Shown here: piece by piece, positions 16,821-25,362 of the stretch
How the letters are laid out: each line of letters opens with the position of its first letter
Position numbering within the stretch: the first letter of the stretch is position 1
NCBI RefSeq assembly: GCF_000300235.2
Contig: NZ_CP004388.1
Location: forward strand, 1,035,501 to 1,099,500
DNA length: 64,000 nt
Source of the DNA: Thalassospira xiamenensis M-5 = DSM 17429
GTDB lineage: Bacteria; Pseudomonadota; Alphaproteobacteria; Rhodospirillales; Thalassospiraceae
Direction: 5' to 3'
The notes under the pieces: model-generated
Seen by the model: the letters and a program-made list of their open reading frames with translations, nothing else
Told to the model about the DNA's origin: nothing
Databases searched by the model: none
Translations under genes and position numbers: made by a program

Positions 16821-17263
16821 TGGGCGCGTTTGCATCCTATGCACCAATGGCACTTTCTGCCCTGCAAACCGGGCAGCAGATTTCATCAAACCGGGCGGAT
16901 CAGAAAAGCCGCGCGGCAGAGACCGAGGCCAACCGGCAGGTCGATATTGCGCAAATCAATGCCAGCGAGGCCGAACGCGCACGCGAACGGGCCGAGGAAT
17001 TGCGCATCCGACAGGCACGGTTACGCGCACGCCAAGGGGCGGCGGGCCTGCAAAGCGGGGGCACCGGATCGGCCAGTGCGGTTCTGGCCGGGCTTGAAAA
17101 ACAGGCATTGTCAGAAACGCATGCCGATGCGGATGCGGCGGCACGCAAGCGGGCAGAGGTTAACCGGCAGGCAAGTTGGCGTGAAACATCGCTTTTGCGA
17201 TCCTCGCAGGATGACACGGTGGCACGGTTGAATGCGTGGTTTGCCCGGCGGGATGGGTGGTGA
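16820..17263 (+). CDS. Internal virion protein (T7 gp14-like)
   Basis: A 147-residue protein. An N-terminal hydrophobic segment (MGAFASYAPMALSALQTGQQ) is followed by a long Arg/Glu/Ala-rich coiled coil (ASEAERARERAEELRIRQARLRA), a GLQSGGTGSASAVLAG hinge and another coiled coil. This layout fits core or ejection proteins such as T7 gp14. The larger ejection proteins gp15 and gp16 expected next to it are not present; a repeat cluster follows instead. Confidence 0.65.
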   Translation: MGAFASYAPMALSALQTGQQISSNRADQKSRAAETEANRQVDIAQINASEAERARERAEELRIRQARLRARQGAAGLQSGGTGSASAVLAGLEKQALSETHADADAAARKRAEVNRQASWRETSLLRSSQDDTVARLNAWFARRDGW

Positions 17264-17310
17264 GGGTTTAAGGGTTGGTGGTGAATATTGAGTGTGCGGC
17301 ACTGTTTACT

Positions 17311-17654
17311 GGATTCCCGCGTGCGCGGGAATGACGGGGGTGGGGTAGGGCCTTTCCGCCCGTTCGTCACTCCCGCATAGGCGGGAGTCCACCGGGCTTG
17401 CGGGTTCGGTGGCTGGTTTTGAGGATGCGGCGCGGCTGACTGGATTCCCGCGTGCGCGGGAATGACGGGGTTTGAGGTAGGGCCTTTCCGCCCGTTCGTC
17501 ACTCCCGCGAAAGCGGGAGTCCATGGTGCTGCGAGCTCGGTGGTTGGGTTTGAGGCTGTGGCACCGCTGACTGGATTCCCGCGTGCGCGGGAATGACGAG
17601 GTTTTGGGGTAGGGCCTTGCCACCTGTTCGTCACTCCCGCATAGGCGGGAGTCC
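17311..17654. repeat. Palindromic repeat cluster 3 (three tandem pairs)
   Basis: Six copies in alternating orientation: 17311-17337, 17366-17390, 17442-17468, 17498-17522, 17573-17599 and 17630-17654. The whole pair plus spacer repeats about every 131 bases, including the shared spacer text GTAGGGCCTT and GTTTGAGG-like linkers. It is therefore a true tandem composite unit. It occupies the spacer between the internal virion protein and the fibre gene. Confidence 0.9.
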
Positions 17655-17691
17655 AGGGCGGCGGGTTCGGGTTAGTTTTTGGGGGGATGAG

Positions 17692-19095
17692 ATGGGCGTG
17701 GTATTTAAGGTTGATGGCGCGACGGGTGTCGGGTTTACCGGCGACGGCAAACGTACGGTTTTTCCGTTTCAGTTCGCGGTTTTTGGCAGTGATGATGTGG
17801 CGGTGCGCGTTGATGGAAAGCCGGTCACGACCGGGTTTCATGTGGCGTTAAATGACGCCGAAGAAGCGCCCGGTGGCGCGGTGATTTTTGAGGTCGCGCC
17901 ATGGGTGGGGGCGGCGATTTCGATCCGGCGGTATTTGCGGTTACGGCGGCTCAGTGCCTATGGCAGTTCGGCGTCGCCACGCGGGGATGCGGTGGATCGG
18001 GATCTGGATTATCTGACCGCGGCCCTTGGCGATGTGGATCAGGCGATGCGGGGCAGTTTGCGGCTTGATCCCGCCGATCAGGGCAAGGGTGATCTGGCGT
18101 TACCGCGGATGGTGCCCGGTCGCGCCTTGGTTTGGAATGCGCAAGGTGACGGGCTGGCGAACGGGCCGGATGCGGGCGAGATTGCATTGGCCGGGCAGCA
18201 TGGCGCGATGGCGCGGGATGCGGCCAGCCGGGCCGAGGCCGCCGGAACGCGGGCCGAAACCGCGCTTGCAGGGTTTCAGAAGCAATTGGCGGGGGCAGCG
18301 TTTGACCTTGATCTGCGTGCGCAAAACGTCACGCTTTGGCAGGATGAACGGCGCATGCCGGTGATGGATGCGCCGGGCGACCGGATCATGGATATCCGCG
18401 AGACCGGGGCGCTGGTGCGGTTATCGAATGGCGGGCGGTTGAGCCTTCCGGGGGTGAGCACCGCGCGCAACGGGGTGCGATACCGGGTGGTCAATGGCGA
18501 TGGCACGATGGTCGATGTCCGTGCGGCCAGCGGGGACCAGATCGTGCCGTTGGATGGGGCGGCGGTGCGCAGTGTTTATGCCCTGCCGTTGCGGGGGGAT
18601 TGTGTTGATCTGATCTGTGATGGTGGGCGGTGGTTTGCGGCACCGATCCGGCAAACCGGGCCGGTGGTGAAGCTTTTGCGCACCAGTTCGCAGGATATTC
18701 CGGCGGGTGGTTATTTCATTGTTGAATGGGATCAGGTGGCGGAGGACAGCCACGGGCTTTATGACGCCGCCGTGCATGGGATCGGGAACCTTCCGCCCGG
18801 TTTTTACCATGTCGATGCCGGGGTGAATTTTGCCATCAGCGATACGGCGGTGGCGGTCAGTGCCTATGTCGAGCGGCAGGGGGCGGCGGGATGGAGCACG
18901 CATTTGCAGGCGTCCGACATTGTCGGGTCGGGCAGCAATGCGACGCAGAGTGTCCGGGTCAGCGGCATCGCCCGGATCGGGATTGGGAGCGATAATGCGC
19001 TTCGGCTGCGGGTGCGCCATTCGGACAGTGTGACGCGCCAGATTGCGGCGGGTTCGGTGATGAGCTGGTTTCATCTGCATCGGATTGGCGGGTAG
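17692..19095 (+). CDS. Tail fibre protein (T7 gp17-like N-terminus)
   Basis: A 467-residue protein. Residues 1-95 match the tail-attachment domain of podoviral fibres (TGVGFTGDGKRTVFPFQF, VAVRVDGKPV, GAAISIRRYLRLRR). A helical region with an Ala/Arg-rich coiled coil follows. The C-terminal ~140 residues look like a beta jelly-roll receptor-binding head (SSQDIPAGGYFIVEWDQVAEDSHGLYD, FYHVDAGVNFAISDTAVAVSAYVERQ), similar to C1q/TNF-like folds. The start at 17692 follows a GGGGGG run five bases upstream. Confidence 0.8.
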   Translation: MGVVFKVDGATGVGFTGDGKRTVFPFQFAVFGSDDVAVRVDGKPVTTGFHVALNDAEEAPGGAVIFEVAPWVGAAISIRRYLRLRRLSAYGSSASPRGDAVDRDLDYLTAALGDVDQAMRGSLRLDPADQGKGDLALPRMVPGRALVWNAQGDGLANGPDAGEIALAGQHGAMARDAASRAEAAGTRAETALAGFQKQLAGAAFDLDLRAQNVTLWQDERRMPVMDAPGDRIMDIRETGALVRLSNGGRLSLPGVSTARNGVRYRVVNGDGTMVDVRAASGDQIVPLDGAAVRSVYALPLRGDCVDLICDGGRWFAAPIRQTGPVVKLLRTSSQDIPAGGYFIVEWDQVAEDSHGLYDAAVHGIGNLPPGFYHVDAGVNFAISDTAVAVSAYVERQGAAGWSTHLQASDIVGSGSNATQSVRVSGIARIGIGSDNALRLRVRHSDSVTRQIAAGSVMSWFHLHRIGG

Positions 19096-19121
19096 GTTTT
19101 GAGGCTTTGGCACGGCTGACT

Positions 19122-19407
19122 GGATTCCCGCGTGCGCGGGAATGACGGCTTAAGGGGGTCAGGCTTTTCCGCCTGTTCGTCACTCCCGCGCAGGCGGGAG
19201 TCCATCGGGCGGCGGGTGCCGTGGCCGGTTTTGAGTATGCGGCACGGCTGACTGGATTCCCCCGTGTGCGGGAATGACGAAAGGAAGTTAAGGCACCTCT
19301 ACATCGTCACTCCGGCGAAAGCGGGAGTCCATGGGGCTGCGGGCTCGGTCGTCGGCTTTGAGGATACGGCACTGTTAACTGGATTCCCGCGTTCGCGGGA
19401 ATGACGG
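19122..19407. repeat. Palindromic repeat cluster 4 (two pairs plus one)
   Basis: Five copies: 19122-19148, 19179-19203, 19254-19279 (slightly degenerate), 19306-19330 and 19381-19407, in alternating orientation. They fill the spacer between the two fibre-type genes, with the same composite unit as cluster 3. Confidence 0.9.
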
Positions 19408-19486
19408 GTGGGGCTGGGCCTTTCCATCTGGCGACAGGCTCGTTGATCCTGACGACATTTCATCATTTGAAGACGGAGAATGCAAA

Positions 19487-20599
19487 ATGGGCATGCGATA
19501 TGCGCCATTGGAAAGCTGTCTGCGCGTGGGGCGCGCCAGCCCCAAGATTGTACGCGGATCAGACGGGATTTTGGCCGAGATTGGCGTGGATATGCCGGGC
19601 CATGATCATGATGGGCTGGGCCGGGCGCGGGGGCTTTTGATCGAGGGGGCGGCGAGCAATCTGCTGCGCTATTCCACAACGTTTGCCAATCCGCTTTGGG
19701 AGAAGGATGCGGGGGTGAGTGTGGCGACGTCCGGGGTTGCGGCCCCGGATGGGAGTATGAGTGCCACACGCCTTGACCTTCCGGGTGGGGCGGGTGGGCT
19801 TTTTCAGAGGGTCGATGACCTGATCGCGGGGGCGATATACAGCTTTGGTATCTGGGCGCGGGCGGTTTCGGGCACGGCGGAGATTACGCTGGGCGGGGTG
19901 GATGGGGCGTCAAACCATGCGGTGAGCCTTGATGAAAGCTGGCAACGGGTGGGCTTTGCCGAGGTCGCATCGGGCACCAGCCGATACCCAAAAATCAGCA
20001 CCGCGATTTCGGGCAATCCGGCATCGATCCTGATCTGGAATGCGCAGCTTGAGGCCGGGCCGGTTTTGACCAGCGATCTGATCAGCAAGGGTATTCCCGC
20101 CGCACGCGCGATGGATGATGTGATGCTGGATCCGGGCGACTGGTTCCGGGGCGCAACCGGGCGGGGCACGTTTGTTTTTGATCTGGAATTGCCAGCGGCC
20201 TGGGATGGGATTTGGCGGATCGTGCAGATGCATTCGGGGAACCTTAACGATGATCATCTTGATCTGGGCTATGACAGTGCGGCGGATCAGTTGCGGGTTT
20301 CATTGCGCAAGGGTGGCGCGCCGATCATCACGCAGTCGCTTTATGGCGGGCTTGTTCCCGGAAGCCGCACGCGGATCGTGCTGGCGTGGGCGGATGATGG
20401 GGTGGCGGTGGCGAAGGCGGGCGCGATTTTGAAATCACCCGGCGGCTTTGCCATGCCACGCAGTTTCAACACGATCCGGGTGGGGAGTTATGCCGGGCAA
20501 AGCGGGGCGTTGAACGGGCATTTGCGCGGGGTTTCCTACTGGCCGGAACGGTTGGCGGATGATCGCCTGATCGCCCTTTCGGCAAATCCCGAAAATTAA
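19487..20599 (+). CDS. Phage tail spike or fibre-associated beta-sandwich protein
   Basis: A 370-residue protein. The N-terminal part resembles phage head-spike or fibre linkers: RGLLIEGAASNLLRYSTTFANPLWEK, then a carbohydrate-binding-like region (LFQRVDDLIAGAIYSFGIWARAVSG, IWNAQLEAGPVLTSDLI). The C-terminal half looks like a concanavalin/LamG-type domain (GTFVFDLELPAAWDG, RSFNTIRVGSYAGQSGALNGHLRGVSYWPERL). It probably recognises cell-surface glycans together with the preceding fibre. ACGGAG lies upstream of the ATG at 19487. Confidence 0.7.
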   Translation: MGMRYAPLESCLRVGRASPKIVRGSDGILAEIGVDMPGHDHDGLGRARGLLIEGAASNLLRYSTTFANPLWEKDAGVSVATSGVAAPDGSMSATRLDLPGGAGGLFQRVDDLIAGAIYSFGIWARAVSGTAEITLGGVDGASNHAVSLDESWQRVGFAEVASGTSRYPKISTAISGNPASILIWNAQLEAGPVLTSDLISKGIPAARAMDDVMLDPGDWFRGATGRGTFVFDLELPAAWDGIWRIVQMHSGNLNDDHLDLGYDSAADQLRVSLRKGGAPIITQSLYGGLVPGSRTRIVLAWADDGVAVAKAGAILKSPGGFAMPRSFNTIRVGSYAGQSGALNGHLRGVSYWPERLADDRLIALSANPEN

Positions 20600-20643
20600 C
20601 CCCATGGAAGCCCCCAAACGAAACAGAGGAAACGGAGGACAGG

Positions 20644-20946
20644 ATGGAGGAACTTGATACGGTGCGGGCAGAGCTTTTGCAAAGCCTGCCCGGCGATATC
20701 AGCCGTGCGCGCAATGCCTATCGCCGGATGGCGCAGGCCGCAGCCCTTAAAATGGACGCCAAAAGTTTTGCCGCCCATCAAACGGCGTGCAAGGCGGGGC
20801 TTTCGCATCTGGAAGGATTGATCAAGCTGCTGCGCTGGGCGTCCGGCCCCGATGCGGCGGAGAATGACAAGGCAAAGTCGCCCGCGATGGAGGAGGCGGA
20901 GATCAGGAAGCTGATTGCGGAGGCAAGGGGGGCGTTGGCGGGGTAA
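20644..20946 (+). CDS. Small helical phage protein (possible small terminase)
   Basis: A 100-residue all-helical protein (VRAELLQSLPGDISRARNAYRRMAQ, HQTACKAGLSHLEGLIKLLRW, IRKLIAEARGALAG). I do not recognise a family. In T7 order, the small terminase lies between fibre and large terminase, so this is a positional candidate, but no HTH is convincing. AACGGAGGACAGG precedes the ATG. Confidence 0.45.
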   Translation: MEELDTVRAELLQSLPGDISRARNAYRRMAQAAALKMDAKSFAAHQTACKAGLSHLEGLIKLLRWASGPDAAENDKAKSPAMEEAEIRKLIAEARGALAG

Positions 20947-21014
20947 AAAGATTGATATTCAAGTAAATCAGAATTCCCTACTTTTAGAGGGCGAATTGTA
21001 GCGGGAGATTGGTT

Positions 21015-21980
21015 TTGAAGCCGAATATCGAAATACCGGACCGCCTTTACAAATACCGAGCATTCAGTGATTTGACAGTTCAGGCGCTTGTGTCGGATGA
21101 GTTGTTTTTTGCTGACCCGTCAACGTTTAACGACCCTTTGGATGCCAAGCCTTGCTTGACAGCAGATTTGCCTGCTTCTCATCTTAAAGATTTGTTGGGG
21201 CAACTTGTAAATCAGCGTCGAGAAGGTGAAATGGCGGCGGCGGCAAAAGCCTTGAAATATAAAGGGCCAAAAACCATTAGCCATATATTCAAGCAAAGTA
21301 CTAGTGCTGCAAATCGCGCAATCTCAGACGTTTTATATCATGCGAGCAATCCGGATTTTGACGACCCAAATGCCCTTAGTACTCTGCTAGCCACAGAAAT
21401 CGAGAGTGAACTACTGAAAAGATATGAAGCGGGAATCTTTTGTTTAGCTGAGCGTTCAGACTGTCCATTAATGTGGAGCCATTACGGGGGCCAACACACT
21501 GGAATTTGCCTTGGTTATTCAGTTCCTGTGGATGTCTCCGGGGGTATTCGAAAAGTTGAATACGATAAGAATCGATTAGTTAAAGCGAGCGACGTTGCTG
21601 CAATGCTGGCAGGAGACAACGCTGCAAAACAGCGGGTCGATGGTGCGGTTCTTCTGCGGAAGGCACCTGATTGGAAGTATGAAAATGAATGGCGGTTAAT
21701 TGGAGAGCGCGGTTTGGCCCGAAATCCACTTGAGCTGGAAGAAGTAATTTTTGGATTGCGGTGCAGCGCTGAAGTTAAGTTTTCACTCGCAACGGCTATG
21801 GCAAAGCGTTCCCGGAAGGTCATGTTCTATGAAATGAGGGAAAGCCGCCCGTCATTTGAGCTTAAGAAACGTGAACTAGATTTTGATGAAATGAACGTAT
21901 ATTTCCCGAGACGTTCTCGCGATGTTGAAGATGCGTTTGGTCCAGCTTCTGATCACGAGGCGCTTGATAACTTCGAATGA
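21015..21980 (+). CDS. DUF2971-domain protein (cargo)
   Basis: About 321 residues with the DUF2971 landmarks: LYKYRAFSDLTVQALVSDELFFADPSTFNDPLD at the start, CLAERSDCPLMWSHYGGQHTGICLGY in the middle and DWKYENEWRLIG towards the end. The biochemical role of the family is unknown. Members are common on mobile elements and near defence genes. The likely start is TTG at 21015, seven bases after GGGAG; a TTG at 21009 would be too close. Codon use is clearly AT-richer than the flanking phage genes, which suggests horizontal acquisition. Confidence 0.75.
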   Translation: MKPNIEIPDRLYKYRAFSDLTVQALVSDELFFADPSTFNDPLDAKPCLTADLPASHLKDLLGQLVNQRREGEMAAAAKALKYKGPKTISHIFKQSTSAANRAISDVLYHASNPDFDDPNALSTLLATEIESELLKRYEAGIFCLAERSDCPLMWSHYGGQHTGICLGYSVPVDVSGGIRKVEYDKNRLVKASDVAAMLAGDNAAKQRVDGAVLLRKAPDWKYENEWRLIGERGLARNPLELEEVIFGLRCSAEVKFSLATAMAKRSRKVMFYEMRESRPSFELKKRELDFDEMNVYFPRRSRDVEDAFGPASDHEALDNFE

Positions 21981-22072
21981 GTTGATTGCATCGACACATC
22001 CAAAGAACGTGTCGAAATTTTCCGGTTTTATCGACATGACATGACGTGCGGCGTGTAGCGGCACGGCTGACT

Positions 22073-22160
22073 GGATTCCCGCGTTCGCGGGAATGACGGT
22101 TTTTTTTGGGGTAGGTAAGGTCTTTCCATCCGTTCGTCACTCCCGCGCAGGCGGGAGTCC
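22073..22160. repeat. Palindromic repeat pair 5
   Basis: Copies at 22073-22099 and 22136-22160 in opposite orientation, between the DUF2971 gene and the promoter of the Xre/RES toxin-antitoxin pair. Confidence 0.85.
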
Positions 22161-22202
22161 ATGGGGCTGCGGGTGCGGTGCTTGGTTTTGTTATCCGGTT
22201 GT

Positions 22203-22242
22203 TTGCCATTTGGCATAAAAATGCTATATTGATGCCAAATGG
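22203..22242 (+). promoter_or_regulatory. Promoter and paired operator of the Xre/RES module
   Basis: A -35 box TTGCCA (22203-22208), a 16-base spacer and a -10 box TATATT (22225-22230). An 11-base perfect inverted repeat, CCATTTGGCAT (22206-22216) and ATGCCAAATGG (22232-22242), brackets the -10. Its second arm runs into the GGAGG ribosome-binding site of the antitoxin gene. This is a typical layout for autorepression by the antitoxin. Confidence 0.75.
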
Positions 22243-22251
22243 AGGTGTGCG

Positions 22252-22665
22252 ATGGAATTCGCGATTGTGGAGCCGACCGGGGCGCGGCCGGATCGGGCGG
22301 CGATTACCGAGGATGAGGCGGCGGCGCTGGCGCGCGCCACGGTTAATCTGTTTGGTGTCTGGGATCTGAGCGATCAGGAAGCGCGCGTTTTGCTGGGCGA
22401 TATGCCCGCGCGCACATGGGCGCGGTGGAAGAAGAAGGATATCGGGCGGATTGATCGTGATTTGCGTACGCGCATGGCGATGCTGATCGGGATTCACAAA
22501 GGATTGCGGTACCTGTTTCGTGAACCGGCGCGCGGTTATGCCTGGATCCGCAAGCCCAATGCGGCGTTTGGCGGGCAATCTGCGCTTGAGATCATGTTGC
22601 GCGGCGAGATCATGGATATTGCCGATATTCGAAGTTACCTTGATGCGGAGCGCGGCGGCTGGTGA
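22252..22665 (+). CDS. MbcA/ParS/Xre-family antitoxin
   Basis: A 137-residue protein. The N-terminal half is Xre-like and helical (AALARATVNLFGVWDLSDQEARVLLGDMPARTWARWKKK). The C-terminal half is the toxin-binding domain with GIHKGLRYLF, AYAWIRKPN-like (GYAWIRKPNAAFGGQSALEIML) and a RGEIMDIADIRSYLD ending, which is diagnostic of antitoxins that pair with RES toxins. It should neutralise the downstream toxin and repress the promoter at 22203-22242. GGAGG lies six bases before the ATG. Its stop overlaps the toxin's GTG start. Confidence 0.9.
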   Translation: MEFAIVEPTGARPDRAAITEDEAAALARATVNLFGVWDLSDQEARVLLGDMPARTWARWKKKDIGRIDRDLRTRMAMLIGIHKGLRYLFREPARGYAWIRKPNAAFGGQSALEIMLRGEIMDIADIRSYLDAERGGW

Positions 22666-23348
22666 GCAGGAGCAGGCATGTTGCGTGGCCGCAATGCGTG
22701 CGGATCATCCGGTCGATCTATCCGCCGATTGACCTGTTTGAAGACATCGCCGATCCCGCCGATTGGGAGGCCCTGGCATCGGCGGAGGCCAAGATGAACC
22801 CGCGCATTCGTGACAGTATCGGCAATCTGGCCAAGGTGCCGGTCGAACGCCGGGTATCGGGGCCGGGAGCGAGTTATGTGATGGCACCGTTTGTTCATTG
22901 TTCGCCCTATCGCCCCGGCCGGTTTTCCGATGGCACATACGGGCTTTATTACGCGGGGGATCGCCGGTCTGTGGCGATTGCCGAAACCGTGCATCACCAT
23001 GCACGGATGATGCGGGCGACCGATGAGGAACCCGGCTGGACATCGCAGTTTCGCGAGCTGGTCGGGCGGATCGATCATGTGTTTGATGATGTCAGCGATC
23101 GGGCGGATTTGCTGGACCCCGATGATTATAGCGCATCGCAGAAATTTGGCGCGGAACGGCGGGCGGCGGGATCGGACGGGATTTACTGGCCGAGTGTGCG
23201 GTTTGACGGCGGGCATTGCATTGCGGCGTTCTGGCCCGATGTGGTGCCGATCCCCGTGCAGGGCGATCATTTTTCCTATCACTGGAACGGGGAGGCGGTC
23301 GATTATGTTCGCAACCTTGCCAGTGGGGAGACTTGGCGGGTGATTTAG
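22662..23348 (+). CDS. RES-domain toxin (NAD+-degrading)
   Basis: A 228-residue RES protein. The family's arginine sits in YRPGRFSDGTYGLYYAGD, the glutamate in SVAIAETVHHHARMM and the serine region in AAGSDGIYWPSVR. Characterised RES toxins deplete NAD+ by phosphorolysis or hydrolysis and stall growth. The start is a GTG overlapping the antitoxin stop (GTGA), so translation is coupled. The pair sits between phage cargo and a repeat pair, and may stabilise the block or act in abortive infection. Confidence 0.9.
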   Translation: MSRSRHVAWPQCVRIIRSIYPPIDLFEDIADPADWEALASAEAKMNPRIRDSIGNLAKVPVERRVSGPGASYVMAPFVHCSPYRPGRFSDGTYGLYYAGDRRSVAIAETVHHHARMMRATDEEPGWTSQFRELVGRIDHVFDDVSDRADLLDPDDYSASQKFGAERRAAGSDGIYWPSVRFDGGHCIAAFWPDVVPIPVQGDHFSYHWNGEAVDYVRNLASGETWRVI

Positions 23349-23397
23349 GGCGGGTTTTGTAAAGCCGGGTGGTTGTGAGGTTGCTGCGCGGAGGACT

Positions 23398-23472
23398 GGA
23401 TTCCCGCGTGCGCGGGAATGACGGAGGAGGCAGAGTGCTACAACATCGTCACTCCCGCGCAGGCGGGAGTCC
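23398..23472. repeat. Palindromic repeat pair 6
   Basis: Copies at 23398-23424 and 23448-23472 in opposite orientation, between the RES toxin gene and the reversed alpha/beta hydrolase gene. Confidence 0.85.
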
Positions 23473-23531
23473 ATGGGGCGGTTGGCGCGGTGGCTGCACC
23501 GTTTCGTGGTGCAGCCAGCCGGTTTCAGGCG

Positions 23532-24512
23532 TTATTTGAGCGTGACATGGGCATGTGACGGGGCGTGATCGGCAAGGGCTTTGGCGGCGTCCGCCCATGA
23601 CGTATCAGCCGGATCAAGGGCTGATTTGAGGTAGGCCAGCGTCATGCGTTGGGTGATGGCAAGGCGGTCGGGGTCTTCGTCGTCGGTTTCCTTTGCATCA
23701 TATCCGGCAATGCCGCCAAGGCCATGTTTGCCGCCAATCAGGGTCAGCAGGGCATCGGCACCGGGGCTGTAGTGGAACGGGTCGGTGTGCCAGGCGGGGC
23801 CACGCGTCGTCAGGTGCGGGTTGTCATCGGCATCGCCGGCAACGACGAGGGTTTTTGTCGTCAGGTGGCTGAAATCGGGGTTGAGCGATGTGTAGTTTGC
23901 ACGTGCAAAGTCGCTGAGGCTATCCCCGCCCTTGCCGGGGGCGGCCAGCAGAACACCGGCCCTGATGCGCGGTTCGATCAGATCGACATTCTGTGCGGCC
24001 GGGTCGTTGATATCGGTCAGACGGGCACCAAGCAGCATACCGACGGTCTGCCCGCCCAGCGAATGGCCGATGGCAGCGATTTTGTTGCGATCCAGCCGTC
24101 CGGAGATGGCGGGGAACTGGTCCTCTATTGCGTCAAGCTGATCCAGAATGAGTTTCATATCAAGCACGCGCGAGCGCCAGAAAAACGGCGCGCCCGGTGC
24201 ATCGGCCGGAAGGCCGGCGACCTTGGAATTGCCATGGGTCGGCTGGATCACGACAAAGCCGTGTGCGGCATAGAAATTCGCAAGCGGCGCGTAACCATCC
24301 TTCGACGGGATATAAAGCGACGGCCCATGCCCGTGCGACAGCAGAAGGATCGGAAGGTCCCGATCATTCGAGGGCGGGGTGAGCGGCGCGGTGATGCGCA
24401 GGTCAAGCGGCAACCCGCGATCCGGGGCCGGAAGGGTGACGGGATTGAGGCACAGGGTCGAAAAGGACGGGCCGGTCGGGATATGGCGGGTATCGGTAAG
24501 CAGATTGTTCAT
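23532..24512 (-). CDS. Alpha/beta hydrolase (chlorophyllase/dienelactone-like fold)
   Basis: About 326 residues. PILLLSHGHGPSLYIPS carries the oxyanion region, the nucleophile is in GHSLGGQ, an aspartate lies in VVAGDADDNPH and the histidine in GGKHGLGG: a complete catalytic triad. No signal peptide is seen. I start at the ATG at 24512 (MNNLLTD) rather than at the longer ORF, whose upstream part lies in the operator region. It is divergent from a TetR-type regulator with three shared operators, so it is probably induced by a small molecule that it hydrolyses. It looks like host cargo inside the phage block. Confidence 0.82.
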   Translation of the reverse strand: MNNLLTDTRHIPTGPSFSTLCLNPVTLPAPDRGLPLDLRITAPLTPPSNDRDLPILLLSHGHGPSLYIPSKDGYAPLANFYAAHGFVVIQPTHGNSKVAGLPADAPGAPFFWRSRVLDMKLILDQLDAIEDQFPAISGRLDRNKIAAIGHSLGGQTVGMLLGARLTDINDPAAQNVDLIEPRIRAGVLLAAPGKGGDSLSDFARANYTSLNPDFSHLTTKTLVVAGDADDNPHLTTRGPAWHTDPFHYSPGADALLTLIGGKHGLGGIAGYDAKETDDEDPDRLAITQRMTLAYLKSALDPADTSWADAAKALADHAPSHAHVTLK

Positions 24513-24568
24513 GACTTGGTGCCTTGTTTTGCTTGGCGAAGGTCGGGGGCTTCGCCTATATAGAAAAA

Positions 24569-24639
24569 CGGAACGTTGATCCGATGATAAACGGAACTTT
24601 GTTCCACTTGATGAACTGTATATACGGAACGTTGTTCCG
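24569..24639. promoter_or_regulatory. Three palindromic TetR operators
   Basis: Copies of CGGAAC-(G/T)TT-G(A/T)TCC(G/A) lie at 24569-24583, 24592-24606 and 24625-24639, spaced 23 and 33 bases apart. The last is GGAAC-GTT-GTTCC, a perfect dyad. They lie between the divergent hydrolase and TetR genes and should bind the TetR dimer. Confidence 0.85.
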
Positions 24640-24697
24640 CGTATCAAGGGTAATTGCGTGCGGGGTCTTTGGGCCTGCTACAACAGGGAAGATTTGA

Positions 24698-25318
24698 GTG
24701 ACAGACGACCCGACAAAACATGACCTTGAAGGCAAGGCAACGAAACGGCGGGTGCGGGCCGATGCCCAGCGTAACGAGGACGCGGTGCTGGAGGCGGCCA
24801 AGGCGGTTTTTGCGACCGCGGGCGTGGATGCGCCGGTGCGCGAAATTGCCACGAAGGCCGGGGTTGGGGTGGGGACGTTGTATCGCCGTTTTCCAACCCG
24901 GTCGGACCTTGTGGCGGCGGTTTTCAGGCGGGAGGTGGATGCCTGTGCGGCAACCGCAGAAACGCTTGCGGCGGACTATCCGCCCGGCGAGGCGCTGGTG
25001 CGCTGGCTTAACCGCTATACCGATTTTATCGCGACCAAAAAGGGGCTGGCGGCGGCATTGCATTCCGGCGATCCGGCGTTTGATGCGCTGCCCGATTATT
25101 TTCGCGCGAAGTTCGAGCCGGTTCTGACATCGCTTCTGGAAGCTGCTGCGGCAGCGGGCGAGGTACGGCGCGATATTGCCGCCTATGACCTTTTGCGCGC
25201 GATCGGCAACCTTTCGGTCGCCGGGGTTGGCGACGAAGCGGGGGCGGCGCATACGCGCAGCATGGTGGAGCTTCTGGTGGATGGCTTGCGGTTTGGGGCG
25301 GTGAAGGCGGGGCAGTAG
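24698..25318 (+). CDS. TetR/AcrR-family regulator
   Basis: A 206-residue protein. The N-terminal HTH reads RNEDAVLEAAKAVFATAGVDAPVREIATKAGVGVGTLYRRFPTR. The C-terminal helical ligand domain includes WLNRYTDFIATKKGLAAALHSG and PVLTSLLEAAAAAGEVRRDI, typical of the SBD-like subgroup. The start is a GTG at 24698. It is divergent from the alpha/beta hydrolase, and three GGAAC/GTTCC operators in between point to autorepression and control of the hydrolase. Confidence 0.9.
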   Translation: MTDDPTKHDLEGKATKRRVRADAQRNEDAVLEAAKAVFATAGVDAPVREIATKAGVGVGTLYRRFPTRSDLVAAVFRREVDACAATAETLAADYPPGEALVRWLNRYTDFIATKKGLAAALHSGDPAFDALPDYFRAKFEPVLTSLLEAAAAAGEVRRDIAAYDLLRAIGNLSVAGVGDEAGAAHTRSMVELLVDGLRFGAVKAGQ

Positions 25319-25362
25319 GGCGGAGGCCTTCGGTTTTGCGCGAAGGTTTTTTCCACTCTGTC

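Noticed and set aside
17306-17623. Short ORFs in repeat clusters reading PRTRESS, HSRARGNP, DSRLRGSD, PAFAGVT
   Set aside because: These are translations of the palindromic repeats themselves in various frames, without ribosome-binding sites or conserved protein features.
17311-19407. Regularly spaced palindromes considered as a CRISPR array
   Set aside because: The repeats alternate in orientation, the spacers are similar to each other rather than unique, and there are no cas genes. They are REP-like elements.
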